DNA from: Rhodoferax sp.
GTDB lineage: Bacteria; Pseudomonadota; Gammaproteobacteria; Burkholderiales; Burkholderiaceae_C
DNA: 60,468 nt
Direction: 5' to 3'
Assembly: GCF_028689295.1 (NCBI RefSeq)
Contig: NZ_JAQTWL010000003.1
Span: forward strand, 1 to 60,468
The notes below the pieces were generated by a model. The model saw only the letters and a program-made list of their open reading frames with translations. It was not told the origin of the DNA and did not search any database. Position 1 is the first letter of the stretch. Each line of letters starts with the position of its first letter. The position numbers were made by a program, and so were the translations under genes. Below are positions 53,146 through 60,468 of the stretch, piece by piece.

Positions 53146-54195
53146 TCAGGCGGCGACCTTGTCGGCCTCGGAGGTAAATGCGTCGGCATAAAACTCGTCT
53201 TCGGGCAAACCGGCATTCACGTAGTCGGTGCGCGCTGAATCCACCACAATCGGTGCGCCGCAGGCATAGACTTGGTGGCCGCTCAAGTCCGGCAGGTCCT
53301 GCAGCACTGCGCGGTGCACGAAGCCGGTGCGCCCCTGCCAGTTGTCTTCAATCAGGGCATCGGACACCACCGGCACATAGCGCAGGTTCGGCATCTCGGC
53401 CAATTTGGTTTTCACCCATTCGTCCATATACAGGTCTGTCGGACGGCGACCGCCCCAGTACAGCGTGGCCGCTCGCATGCAGCCCTTGAACTGCAGGTGC
53501 TCGATGATGGCCTTGATCGGCGCAAAACCGGTGCCCGAGGCCAGCAGCACGATGGGTTTGGCGCTGTCTTCGCGCAGGTAAAAGCTGCCGTAGGGGCCTT
53601 CGATGCGCAAGATGTCGCGCTCTTTCATGGCACCGAACACCAGGTCGGTGAATTTGCCGCCGGGCATGTGGCGAATGTGCAGCTCCAGCCCCTGGCCGAT
53701 CAGGTGCGGCGCACTGGCCATGGAATAACTGCGACGCAGGCCGCCTTGCAGCAAAAACTCGATGTACTGGCCGGCGTGGTAGGCAAAGACGTCGTTGGCG
53801 GGCATTTGCAGCTTCAATACCATGACATCGTGCGAGACTTTTTGCAGCGAGGTGACGCGTGTCGGCATTTTCTTGATGGCCAAAGCACCTTCCTGCGTGA
53901 CCTGGCGCGACTCCAGCACTACGTCGCTCAAGGGGCTGGCGCAGCAGGTCAGCACTAAGCCCTGGGCTTCTTCGGAGTCGCTGAGCGCCTTGCTCTGGTG
54001 CGCGCCTTGGCGCACCGTGCCACTGATTTTTTTGCATTTGCAAGAACCGCAAGCCCCGTCCTTGCAGCCATAGGGCAGGTTGATGCCTTGTGAAATACCG
54101 GCTGCCAGAATGGTTTCATCGGTTAATACGGTAAATGTGCGGCCGCTGGGTTCGATGGTGATGTGAAAAGCACTTGGGTTGGCGCTGCCGGTCAT
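53146..54195 (-). CDS. 2Fe-2S flavin oxidoreductase (AscD / CDP-6-deoxyglucoseen reductase-like)
   Basis: A 349-residue electron-transfer protein. The N-terminal plant-type ferredoxin domain has CKDGACGSCKC and a fourth Cys in LTCCA. The middle FAD domain has RRSYSMASAP and the C-terminal NAD domain GTGFAPIKAI and YACGAP. Oxygenase reductases and AscD share this layout; no partner oxygenase or sugar gene is adjacent, so the physiological partner is unknown. Confidence 0.9.
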   Translation of the reverse strand: MTGSANPSAFHITIEPSGRTFTVLTDETILAAGISQGINLPYGCKDGACGSCKCKKISGTVRQGAHQSKALSDSEEAQGLVLTCCASPLSDVVLESRQVTQEGALAIKKMPTRVTSLQKVSHDVMVLKLQMPANDVFAYHAGQYIEFLLQGGLRRSYSMASAPHLIGQGLELHIRHMPGGKFTDLVFGAMKERDILRIEGPYGSFYLREDSAKPIVLLASGTGFAPIKAIIEHLQFKGCMRAATLYWGGRRPTDLYMDEWVKTKLAEMPNLRYVPVVSDALIEDNWQGRTGFVHRAVLQDLPDLSGHQVYACGAPIVVDSARTDYVNAGLPEDEFYADAFTSEADKVAA

Positions 54196-54239
54196 ATTCT
54201 GGTTATCCTCAAAGCTTCAAATTGACAAAGGAGCCGATT

Positions 54240-55187
54240 TTGCCTGCATTGCGAAGCCCCCATGCGCTGCTCTATGCCACCCGGTCCGGTGCCTTGCCGG
54301 CGCGTTTTCGGCGCGAACGCGTGCTGCTGGTGGGCTGTGGCGATGTCGGCCTGCGCGTGGCCCGAGAACTGGGTCCGCGCGTGCGGCTGCTGGCGCTGAC
54401 CTCGCAGACATCGCGCGTGGCCGAGTTGCGCGCTTTGGGCATCACGCCGCTGGTGGGCAATCTGGACAAGCCCGCCAGCCTCAAACGCTTGAGCGGCCTG
54501 GCCACGCGCGTGGTGCACATGGCACCGCCACCCAACAGCGGCAGCGAAGACCCGCGCACCCGGGCGCTGCTGCAGTTGCTGCGCCGACGTTCACCGGTGC
54601 AAAGCCTGGTCTATGGTTCCACCAGCGGGGTTTATGGCGACTGCCAAGGCGAGCTGGTCTCGGAAAATCGCACGCTCAACGCCGCCACATCCAGGGCGCA
54701 ACGACGTATCGATGCCGAGCAGCGCGTCCGGCATTTCGGCCGCGTGGGCGCGGTGCAGGCCAACATCCTGCGCATTCCCGGCATCTACGCGCCCAACCGC
54801 GAGGGCGGCACGCCGCGCGAGCGGCTGCAAAAGGGCACGCCGGTACTGCAGGCCAGCGATGACGTGTTTACCAACCACATCCACGCAGACGACCTGGCGC
54901 GCGCCTGCATTGCCGCCCTGTGGCGCGGCCGGCCCGGGCGGGTGTACAACGTCAACGACGACACCTGTCTGAAGATGGGCGACTACTTCGACCTGGCTGC
55001 TGATCTGTACGGCCTGCCACGGCCACCCCGTGTACCGCGCGCCACCGCCAATGCGCAATTGCCGCTGATGCTGCTGAGCTTCATGGGCGAGTCGCGCCGC
55101 ATGGACAACACCCGGCTCAAGGCCGAACTGCGCGTGGCGCTGCGGTATGACACGGTCGAGCAGGGGTTGATGGACGCAAAAGAGTAG
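54240..55187 (+). CDS. NAD-dependent epimerase/dehydratase (SDR family)
   Basis: A 315-residue extended SDR protein with an N-terminal Rossmann motif LLVGCGDVGLRVAREL, a YGSTSGVYGD active-site region with Tyr, and VYNVNDD downstream, resembling YeeZ-type proteins. The start is TTG at 54240: AAAGGAG lies 6 bp upstream, and the frame further upstream overlaps the divergent reductase gene. Substrate unknown. Confidence 0.82.
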   Translation: MPALRSPHALLYATRSGALPARFRRERVLLVGCGDVGLRVARELGPRVRLLALTSQTSRVAELRALGITPLVGNLDKPASLKRLSGLATRVVHMAPPPNSGSEDPRTRALLQLLRRRSPVQSLVYGSTSGVYGDCQGELVSENRTLNAATSRAQRRIDAEQRVRHFGRVGAVQANILRIPGIYAPNREGGTPRERLQKGTPVLQASDDVFTNHIHADDLARACIAALWRGRPGRVYNVNDDTCLKMGDYFDLAADLYGLPRPPRVPRATANAQLPLMLLSFMGESRRMDNTRLKAELRVALRYDTVEQGLMDAKE

Positions 55188-55198
55188 CGGCTGCGGCT

Positions 55199-56350
55199 TT
55201 ACGAGCCCGTGCTCATGGCAAAACTGCGGGTGAATGAGGCCTTGTCAACGGTGCCGTAAAGGGTGATCTGGTAGGTGGTATAGGGGTTTAATGGAACCGT
55301 GGGGATCACAAAAGCTTCATTGACGTCGATATAGGGCTCGCGGGAGACGGGATCGATATTGGGATCATTGGCGTTGGTGAGCACGCTGAAAGGCACTTCA
55401 TAGCCATTTTGGCTGACAATTCTGCTGGCCGATGACACGGTCAGCTTCTGTCCCCGATCCACCTTGAGGTAGATCGGCGGCCCCACCACGGCGTTGACAT
55501 AAACGGAATCCTTGAACGGATTCGGGTTTTCGCTGACAGGCGCGAAGTCAGGGGGAATATTGCTGCTGCCCTGGCAAGGGTAGGTTGCCAAGTTGCCGGT
55601 GCCAATCGTGATGGTGGCGGTCTGATACCCATTGAGCGAACCAAAGCGGTACTCCTCGCGCCGGGTGGTGGCGCTGGTTGAGACCGTTTGAATATCCACG
55701 CCGAAGCCGACGTCAGCACCGTCGAACATCGCGCCAGACAGGTGGTACACCGTGTTGAGCAGGCTGCGCATGGATTCTGTGCCGCGCTGCGCCATGGTGG
55801 GAATCACCAGAGACGGGTAGCTGATGTCGTAGTCCCACCATGTGCCCACCAAAATCTCTGCTACCTGGGTGCCGTAGCCGGTGTACATGGTGCGATCCCA
55901 TGGGTAATAACCGGTGTAGTACGGGTCGGAAGCGGTGTCCTCGTAATGGGACAGCAAATGAGTCCAGTTGGCAAAAGAAACGCTGGTGAGGTAGCGCGCA
56001 TGATTGCGCGAGGCAGCATCCAGCCGGGTGTCTTGTCTGAGCACACCAAAACCACACAGCGCCCGGGCCTGCTGTAACACCGTGTAGCCCGCCAGCTCTG
56101 CCGAGCCGACAGGATAGCTGGACGCGGGAATAGGCAGCGTGATGGTGGGCAGGACAGAAGTCGGGGCGACAGAACCGCCGCCGCCGCCGCAGGCGACCAG
56201 GCCCAGCGTGAGGATTAGCGAAAAAGAAAATGGGACAAGGACAGTGCGGTTCGAATCAATCGGGTTCAAACCAGCGTCACCGCGCGAACGCAGCGTTGCG
56301 CCATGTCTCTGTACATCCGAAATTTCTCGAAATTTTAATTTCTTTTCCAA
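55199..56350 (-). CDS. CAP-domain (SCP/PR1-like) lipoprotein
   Basis: A 383-residue secreted protein with lipobox LGLVAC followed by GGGGG, a CAP domain (RNHARYLTS, HLLSHYEDTASDPYYTGYYPWDR) and a C-terminal beta-rich domain that ends like an Ig-type fold (IPTVPLNPYTTYQITLYGTV). CAP domains bind lipids or act as adhesins or proteases. The longest frame begins with TTG at 56350 and gives an odd 40-residue leader before the signal peptide, so the true start may be nearer the lipobox. Confidence 0.75.
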   Translation of the reverse strand: MEKKLKFREISDVQRHGATLRSRGDAGLNPIDSNRTVLVPFSFSLILTLGLVACGGGGGSVAPTSVLPTITLPIPASSYPVGSAELAGYTVLQQARALCGFGVLRQDTRLDAASRNHARYLTSVSFANWTHLLSHYEDTASDPYYTGYYPWDRTMYTGYGTQVAEILVGTWWDYDISYPSLVIPTMAQRGTESMRSLLNTVYHLSGAMFDGADVGFGVDIQTVSTSATTRREEYRFGSLNGYQTATITIGTGNLATYPCQGSSNIPPDFAPVSENPNPFKDSVYVNAVVGPPIYLKVDRGQKLTVSSASRIVSQNGYEVPFSVLTNANDPNIDPVSREPYIDVNEAFVIPTVPLNPYTTYQITLYGTVDKASFTRSFAMSTGS

Positions 56351-56618
56351 TTTTCAGTCCCTTAAAGGCTGCATTTTCAGCTTGTTTCGGTTAGGCGTAG
56401 TTTGTCTGATTTAACAACTGGTAACAAGCTGTTCGGCTGGAACTGCTTTGGGGGTGCACGCAGAGCCAAACTGGCAGGTGATATGTAACCAACGAGCACC
56501 CCGATTACAAAAGGTTACGGTAATCCTTAAGCATTACTTCATGTAGGGTGATTATCATCGTCTGTAACAAAAACACCGTCCTCTCATCCCGAATTTACAC
56601 CCTAATCAATGCCCGAAC
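56351..56618. other. 268-bp gap between CAP gene and multiheme cytochrome cluster
   Basis: Divergent promoter region. It holds GTAAC-type repeats (GGTAACAAG, TGTAACCAA, GGTTACGGTAA, TGTAACAAA) and a weak FNR-like sequence GTGATTATCATCGT at 56548-56561 that matches only 7 of 10 consensus positions. No ORF is seen. Confidence 0.5.
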
Positions 56619-57590
56619 ATGAGTGCTTCTCCAGAAACATTTTCGAACTCAATCTTGGGCGGCAACGTATTCGCAAGTCACGATTCTGTCAAGGTTAGGT
56701 CGATTCAAGTCGGCGATGCCAAGGGCAAGGTTGACGCAGAGCACAAGTTCAGCAGTTCGCTGCCTGTCGATGTGATGGTTTACCTGGTGATCGGCATGTT
56801 GGTGCTGTCTGCCTGGAAGTTCAGCCGGATGGACTACTTCAAGGCGGGAGACGATGCCGGTTACTGGATCGGGGTGGCGGGCGGGGTCATGATGCTGTTG
56901 TTGTTCAGTTACCCGCTGCGCAAGTATTTCACTTTTGCCAGAAGTTGGGGCCGGGTGAAATGGTGGTTCCTGTTGCACATGATGTTGGGGGTCGGCGGCC
57001 CAGTGCTTATTTTGTTGCACTCCACCTTTCGTGTCGGCTCGCTCAATGCGGCGGTTGCGCTCTACAGCATGGTGGTGGTTGCCTTGAGCGGGGTGATTGG
57101 CCGATTCATTTTTGCCCGGGTCAATCGGGGCCTGCACGGTGAAAAAATGGAGCTGCGCGAATTGCAGTCCCGTGCCGGACTTGAAGAAAATGAGGCGCGC
57201 TCCAAACTCGCCTTCGCGCCGCGGGTCGAAGCCCGGTTGCTCGCATTCGAGCAGCGTGAACTCAAGGCCAGATCGGGCTGGATGACCTACACACGGCAGG
57301 TTTTCTGGCTGCCAGTTCAGCAGTGGCTGGCCTACCGCCATTGCGCTCGTGACTTGCGTGATGCCTTGCGGCCGCTGGCGCAACAGCAGCACTGGGGCCC
57401 GGGAGAGCTGTTGAAACACGAGCGATATTCAAAAACACTGGTACGCCGGTATTTGCGTGCCGTCACCCTGGTGGCGCAGTACACGGCCTATGCCCGTTTT
57501 TTTTCGCTCTGGCATGTGGCGCATATTCCATTTGTCTATTTGATGGTGGTCAGTGCGGTGGTGCACGTGGTTGCAGTGCATGCGTACTGA
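56619..57590 (+). CDS. Membrane protein resembling a b-type cytochrome, upstream of multiheme cytochromes
   Basis: A 323-residue protein with about five membrane helices: 48-66, 80-98, 115-135, 143-165 and 298-320. Histidines inside or at the ends of helices (LHMMLG, LLHSTF, WHVAHIPFV, VVHVVAVHAY) are spaced as in b-type cytochromes. Residues 165-290 form a basic cytoplasmic or periplasmic insert without recognised domain. It directly precedes, and ends only 16 bp from, the 24-heme cytochrome gene, so a quinol-to-cytochrome link is likely. No family name can be given with certainty. Confidence 0.7.
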   Translation: MSASPETFSNSILGGNVFASHDSVKVRSIQVGDAKGKVDAEHKFSSSLPVDVMVYLVIGMLVLSAWKFSRMDYFKAGDDAGYWIGVAGGVMMLLLFSYPLRKYFTFARSWGRVKWWFLLHMMLGVGGPVLILLHSTFRVGSLNAAVALYSMVVVALSGVIGRFIFARVNRGLHGEKMELRELQSRAGLEENEARSKLAFAPRVEARLLAFEQRELKARSGWMTYTRQVFWLPVQQWLAYRHCARDLRDALRPLAQQQHWGPGELLKHERYSKTLVRRYLRAVTLVAQYTAYARFFSLWHVAHIPFVYLMVVSAVVHVVAVHAY

Positions 57591-57606
57591 TGGGAACCGC
57601 AGATTG

Positions 57607-59532
57607 ATGTCATGGACTTTTTTCTTCTTGCGGCGATGCCAGCAACTAATGTGGTTTGGCGTCCTGATGGTGTGGGCTTTTGCTTTGCCCGGGCCAGTGG
57701 CTGCACAAGGCATCGAATCTATTCTTTCACCTGGCAAGCTGATTCAGGGGCATGTCAAGTTGGAAGACGACTGCAAGCAGTGTCACGTCAAGTTCGAGCG
57801 GGAAGCGCAGTCCGGTTTATGCCGAGACTGCCACAAAGACGTGGGGTCCGACGTGCAATCTAAGTCCGGTTTTCACGGCCGGCTCAAACCCCAGGCCTGC
57901 AACACTTGCCATACGGACCACAAGGGCCGGGATGCGCAGATTGCGGACTTTGACAAAAAGCAGTTCGACCATGCACAGACCGACTTTGTGCTCAATGGCA
58001 AGCACCAGCCGCTGGAATGTGCCAAGTGCCATGTGGCGGGCAAGAAGTACCGTCAGGCGGCAACTCAATGCAACGCATGCCATGCCAAAGACGACAAACA
58101 CAAGGGCTCTTTGGGTGTCAAATGCGCTGATTGCCATGGCGAGAACAACTGGAAAGAAGCCAAGTTTGATCACGGCACCACGCGTTTTGCGTTGTTGGGC
58201 AAACATGCCGACGTCAAGTGCGATTCGTGTCACAAGGCGGGCAATTACAAGAATGCACCAAGCACGTGTATTGGCTGTCACAAAAAAGCTGATGACAGCA
58301 GCAAGGGGCACAAAGGCCAGTTTGGCGACAAATGCGAATCCTGTCATGGCGTCGAATCGTGGAAGACCACCCGCTTCAACCATGATATTGACACCAAGTA
58401 CGCCCTGCGCGGCAAACACCGCACCACGGCCTGCACCGTCTGCCACACCGGCAACCTGTACAAGGTCAAGTTGGGCCAGGAATGCCTGGCCTGTCATGCC
58501 AAGGATGACAAACATAAAGCCTCTTTAGGCAAGGATTGCGCTAGCTGCCACAGCGAGCGCAGCTGGAAAGAACCCGCCAGCTTCAACCATGACCAGAGCA
58601 GTTTCCCGTTGCTGGGTAAGCACACCAAGGTGGAGTGCAAAACCTGCCACAAAAGCCCGATGTTCAAGGAAGCCCCAAGGGAATGCATCGGATGCCACAA
58701 GAAAGATGACAAGCATAACGCCAGCCTGGGCGAAAAATGTGCCGACTGCCACCTGGAAAGCGACTGGAAAAACACTGTCGGGCGTTTTAACCATGACCGA
58801 ACCAAGTTTGTCTTGCGCAATGGGCATGCCAAGGCAACGGTCAAGTGCGTGGCCTGTCACAAGGATTTGAGCAGCTACCGAAAAACGCCTGTCGAATGCA
58901 TCAGCTGCCATAAAAAAGACGACAAGCACGAAGGTCAGTCTGGCGCAGCTTGCCAAGCCTGCCACGGCGACCAGTCCTGGAAGGTTGAAAAGTTCAACCA
59001 TGCGTTGACGCGGTTTGCACTCACCGGGCGACATGTGCCTGCGCTGTGCAAGACCTGTCATCTCACGTTGCGCTTCAAGGACGCTGCCCGTGATTGTTTT
59101 TCATGCCATCAGAAAGAGGACAAACACAAACTGAAACTGGGCGTGCGCTGTGAGAGTTGCCACAACACCCGCGCTTGGTCCTTATGGGATTTCAACCACG
59201 ACAAACGTACCAAATATCCTTTGACGGGTGCGCATGTCAAAGTTGCCTGCGAAAGCTGCCACAAGGTGGACGCTCCAAAGGGCAAGGACGCAGCACCACT
59301 GGGCGGTAACTGCCTGTCGTGCCACCGAAAAGATGATGTTCACGACGGCCAGTTTGGTGCGCGGTGTGAGCAGTGTCACGTGACGGAGCGCTGGAAGAAA
59401 CTTCAACAGCGACTGAGCCAGGTCAGTGCGCCAGTTCACGCAAGGGATTCTTTGATTGAGGGAATGCCAATCCTTCCCGGGGATGTGGTCAGGAGTTGGG
59501 TTTGGACAAACAAGATTGGATTTTCATCATGA
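57607..59532 (+). CDS. 24-heme cytochrome c (cytochrome c3 / multiheme type)
   Basis: A 641-residue exported protein with signal peptide ending VAAQG and 24 CxxCH sites. After four leading hemes come six repeats of three hemes, each with CxxCHxKDDKH, a WKxxxFNHD segment and FxLxGKHxxVxCxxCH, then two hemes of an unfinished seventh repeat. The protein thus looks like a molecular wire for periplasmic or outer-surface electron transfer. The last 35 or so residues lose the repeat pattern. ATG 57607 was chosen; 57580 is an alternative. Its stop overlaps the next gene (ATGA). Confidence 0.88.
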   Translation: MSWTFFFLRRCQQLMWFGVLMVWAFALPGPVAAQGIESILSPGKLIQGHVKLEDDCKQCHVKFEREAQSGLCRDCHKDVGSDVQSKSGFHGRLKPQACNTCHTDHKGRDAQIADFDKKQFDHAQTDFVLNGKHQPLECAKCHVAGKKYRQAATQCNACHAKDDKHKGSLGVKCADCHGENNWKEAKFDHGTTRFALLGKHADVKCDSCHKAGNYKNAPSTCIGCHKKADDSSKGHKGQFGDKCESCHGVESWKTTRFNHDIDTKYALRGKHRTTACTVCHTGNLYKVKLGQECLACHAKDDKHKASLGKDCASCHSERSWKEPASFNHDQSSFPLLGKHTKVECKTCHKSPMFKEAPRECIGCHKKDDKHNASLGEKCADCHLESDWKNTVGRFNHDRTKFVLRNGHAKATVKCVACHKDLSSYRKTPVECISCHKKDDKHEGQSGAACQACHGDQSWKVEKFNHALTRFALTGRHVPALCKTCHLTLRFKDAARDCFSCHQKEDKHKLKLGVRCESCHNTRAWSLWDFNHDKRTKYPLTGAHVKVACESCHKVDAPKGKDAAPLGGNCLSCHRKDDVHDGQFGARCEQCHVTERWKKLQQRLSQVSAPVHARDSLIEGMPILPGDVVRSWVWTNKIGFSS

Positions 59533-60468
59533 CAGCATATAACGTGGGCCAGTTTGGCCGTTTCCTCAAAGGGGTCATTGGCTTTCTTTTCATCACCTGC
59601 GCCATGGCTCTCCAGGCCCAAGGCACGGCGCGCGATTTTGACCATTTGAAGACCGGTTTTGCGCTTTCGGGTGTGCATTCGACAGCGCGCTGTGAATCAT
59701 GTCATGTGGACGGGGTTTTCAAGGGCGCACCCAAAGACTGCTTTAGTTGTCATACCAGTGGTATGCGTTTTGCAAAAAACAATGTAGTGAAACCACAGAT
59801 TCACGTGCCGACACAGTTGGTTTGCGAAACATGTCACTCGACGAAGACATTCATTGGCGCGAAGTTCAACCACAGTGGTGTGGTCACCGGGACATGTTCG
59901 TCCTGTCACAATGGCGGCATGGCACCGGGCAAGGTGGCTGGCCACGTGCTGACGCAGGCTTCTTGCGACAGTTGTCATAAAACTTCAGCGTGGTTGCCTG
60001 CCAGCAATGTGGACCACAGCAACTTTACCCCAGCCACCAACTGCTCATATTGTCATAATTCCAGCAAGGCAACTGGCAAAAATCCGGGCCATATACCGAC
60101 TGTCGCCAATTGCACGAGTTGTCATAGTGTTTCAGGCTGGAAGCCCACCAAATGGAACCATACCCAGTCCGTGGTCGCCAACCAATGTTCTACCTGCCAC
60201 AGCGGCGCCAATCCTCCGGCTGACGGGCCACCCAGCAACCACATTCCGTACAAGGCACTGACCAGTGGCAATTGTGATTCCTGTCACAGGACTGGTTACT
60301 CCACTTGGACGCCGGCCAAATTTCACGCCAACGTCTCGGTACTGACGGGCTGCGCGACTTGCCATGCCACGGGCACCTTCGGTTTGACCGTCAAGCCCAA
60401 CAACACGACCCATGCGGGCGTCACGGTGTGTGAAACCTGCCACAAATCGACGGGCAGCTGGTCGGGCG
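59529..60468 (+). CDS. Second multiheme cytochrome c, at least 11 hemes (3' end outside window)
   Basis: Open from ATG 59529 to the window edge (313 codons) with no stop. A signal peptide (about 1-32, ending LQAQG) precedes FDHLKTGFALSGVHSTARCESCH, which continues the repeat style of the upstream cytochrome. Eleven CxxCH sites are visible (CESCH to CETCH), later ones in a looser Gly- and Thr-rich sequence. Probably a cell-surface or periplasmic electron carrier. It overlaps the upstream stop by four bases. Confidence 0.85.
   Translation, partial: MTAYNVGQFGRFLKGVIGFLFITCAMALQAQGTARDFDHLKTGFALSGVHSTARCESCHVDGVFKGAPKDCFSCHTSGMRFAKNNVVKPQIHVPTQLVCETCHSTKTFIGAKFNHSGVVTGTCSSCHNGGMAPGKVAGHVLTQASCDSCHKTSAWLPASNVDHSNFTPATNCSYCHNSSKATGKNPGHIPTVANCTSCHSVSGWKPTKWNHTQSVVANQCSTCHSGANPPADGPPSNHIPYKALTSGNCDSCHRTGYSTWTPAKFHANVSVLTGCATCHATGTFGLTVKPNNTTHAGVTVCETCHKSTGSWSG

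Noticed and set aside
56548..56561. FNR-like sequence GTGATTATCATCGT before the multiheme cluster
   Set aside because: Only 7 of 10 consensus positions; too weak to call next to three exact sites.
57553..57606. Longer start of the 24-heme cytochrome at 57553
   Set aside because: It would overlap the end of the upstream membrane-protein gene and put charged residues before the signal peptide; ATG 57607 is a better start.
57607..59532. Heme-rich repeat DNA considered as a tandem nucleotide repeat or CRISPR-like array
   Set aside because: Periodicity is at protein level (CxxCH modules of changing length); DNA copies are too diverged and there are no spacers.

Overview
The window is a chromosomal segment of a betaproteobacterium, most likely family Comamonadaceae and plausibly Rhodoferax or a close relative. 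That assignment is inferred from gene order (hisHAFIE-HIT-tatABC, petABC-sspA-sspB, coxB-ctaD-small assembly protein-ctaG-ctaE-surf1-ctaA-ctaB-sco), from a fused UraD/allantoate amidohydrolase, and from a cytochrome-rich accessory part that includes a rhodoquinone-type (RquA-like) gene. No marker sequence was compared. Most of the window is ordinary housekeeping DNA with ATGA and TGATG overlaps inside operons.

Layout. 1-8746: end of the histidine operon (hisH cut by the window edge, then hisA, F, I, E), a small membrane protein, a HIT hydrolase, the Tat translocase, a DegS/DegQ-type periplasmic protease on the minus strand, a NIF3-family protein and pdxA. 8809-12805: the cytochrome bc1 complex and the stringent starvation genes sspA and sspB. 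12860-15051: tRNA-Thr, a glutaredoxin-like protein without the active-site Cys, a scar of a type I restriction system (start of hsdM joined to the end of hsdR), trmL and comF. 15098-25023: a BioC-like methyltransferase, an orphan CoxB-like membrane hairpin, then the aa3 cytochrome c oxidase structural and assembly genes, including a 48-residue assembly protein at 18915-19061. 25173-35351: hpf, a CPA2 antiporter, a decayed TctC receptor, rpoH with a CIRCE operator, a FimV-like protein, a YafJ-type amidotransferase, an auxin-efflux-type carrier, the RquA-like gene and priA.

35352-44235: hemE; a four-gene cytochrome operon (DHC, SHP, DHC, cytochrome b561-DHC fusion) of the sphaeroides-heme-protein type; a DsbD-family reductase; DUF167; and a MepK-like and YcbB-like cell-wall pair with a small Zn-ribbon protein. 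44524-51672: an M20 hydrolase and urate catabolism genes (UraD-allantoate amidohydrolase fusion, PuuE, UraH, XdhC, membrane urate hydroxylase PuuD with its own cytochrome c domain). 51673-56350: DUF1810, an OmpA lipoprotein, a 2Fe-2S flavin reductase, an NAD-dependent epimerase and a CAP-domain lipoprotein. 56619-end: a b-type-cytochrome-like membrane protein followed by a 24-heme cytochrome c and a second multiheme cytochrome (at least 11 hemes) that runs off the window.

The most interesting thread is regulatory. Three exact FNR-type palindromes (TTGAT-N4-ATCAA) lie in intergenic DNA: before coxB (16325), before the RquA-like gene (31898) and before the SHP/DHC operon (39222). Together they suggest one oxygen-responsive switch between aerobic cytochrome oxidase and low-oxygen quinone and cytochrome functions. 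The SHP/DHC operon with its b561-DHC fusion, and the terminal multiheme cytochrome pair whose repeat modules appear to continue from one gene to the next, are the best candidates for a poorly described electron-transfer system.
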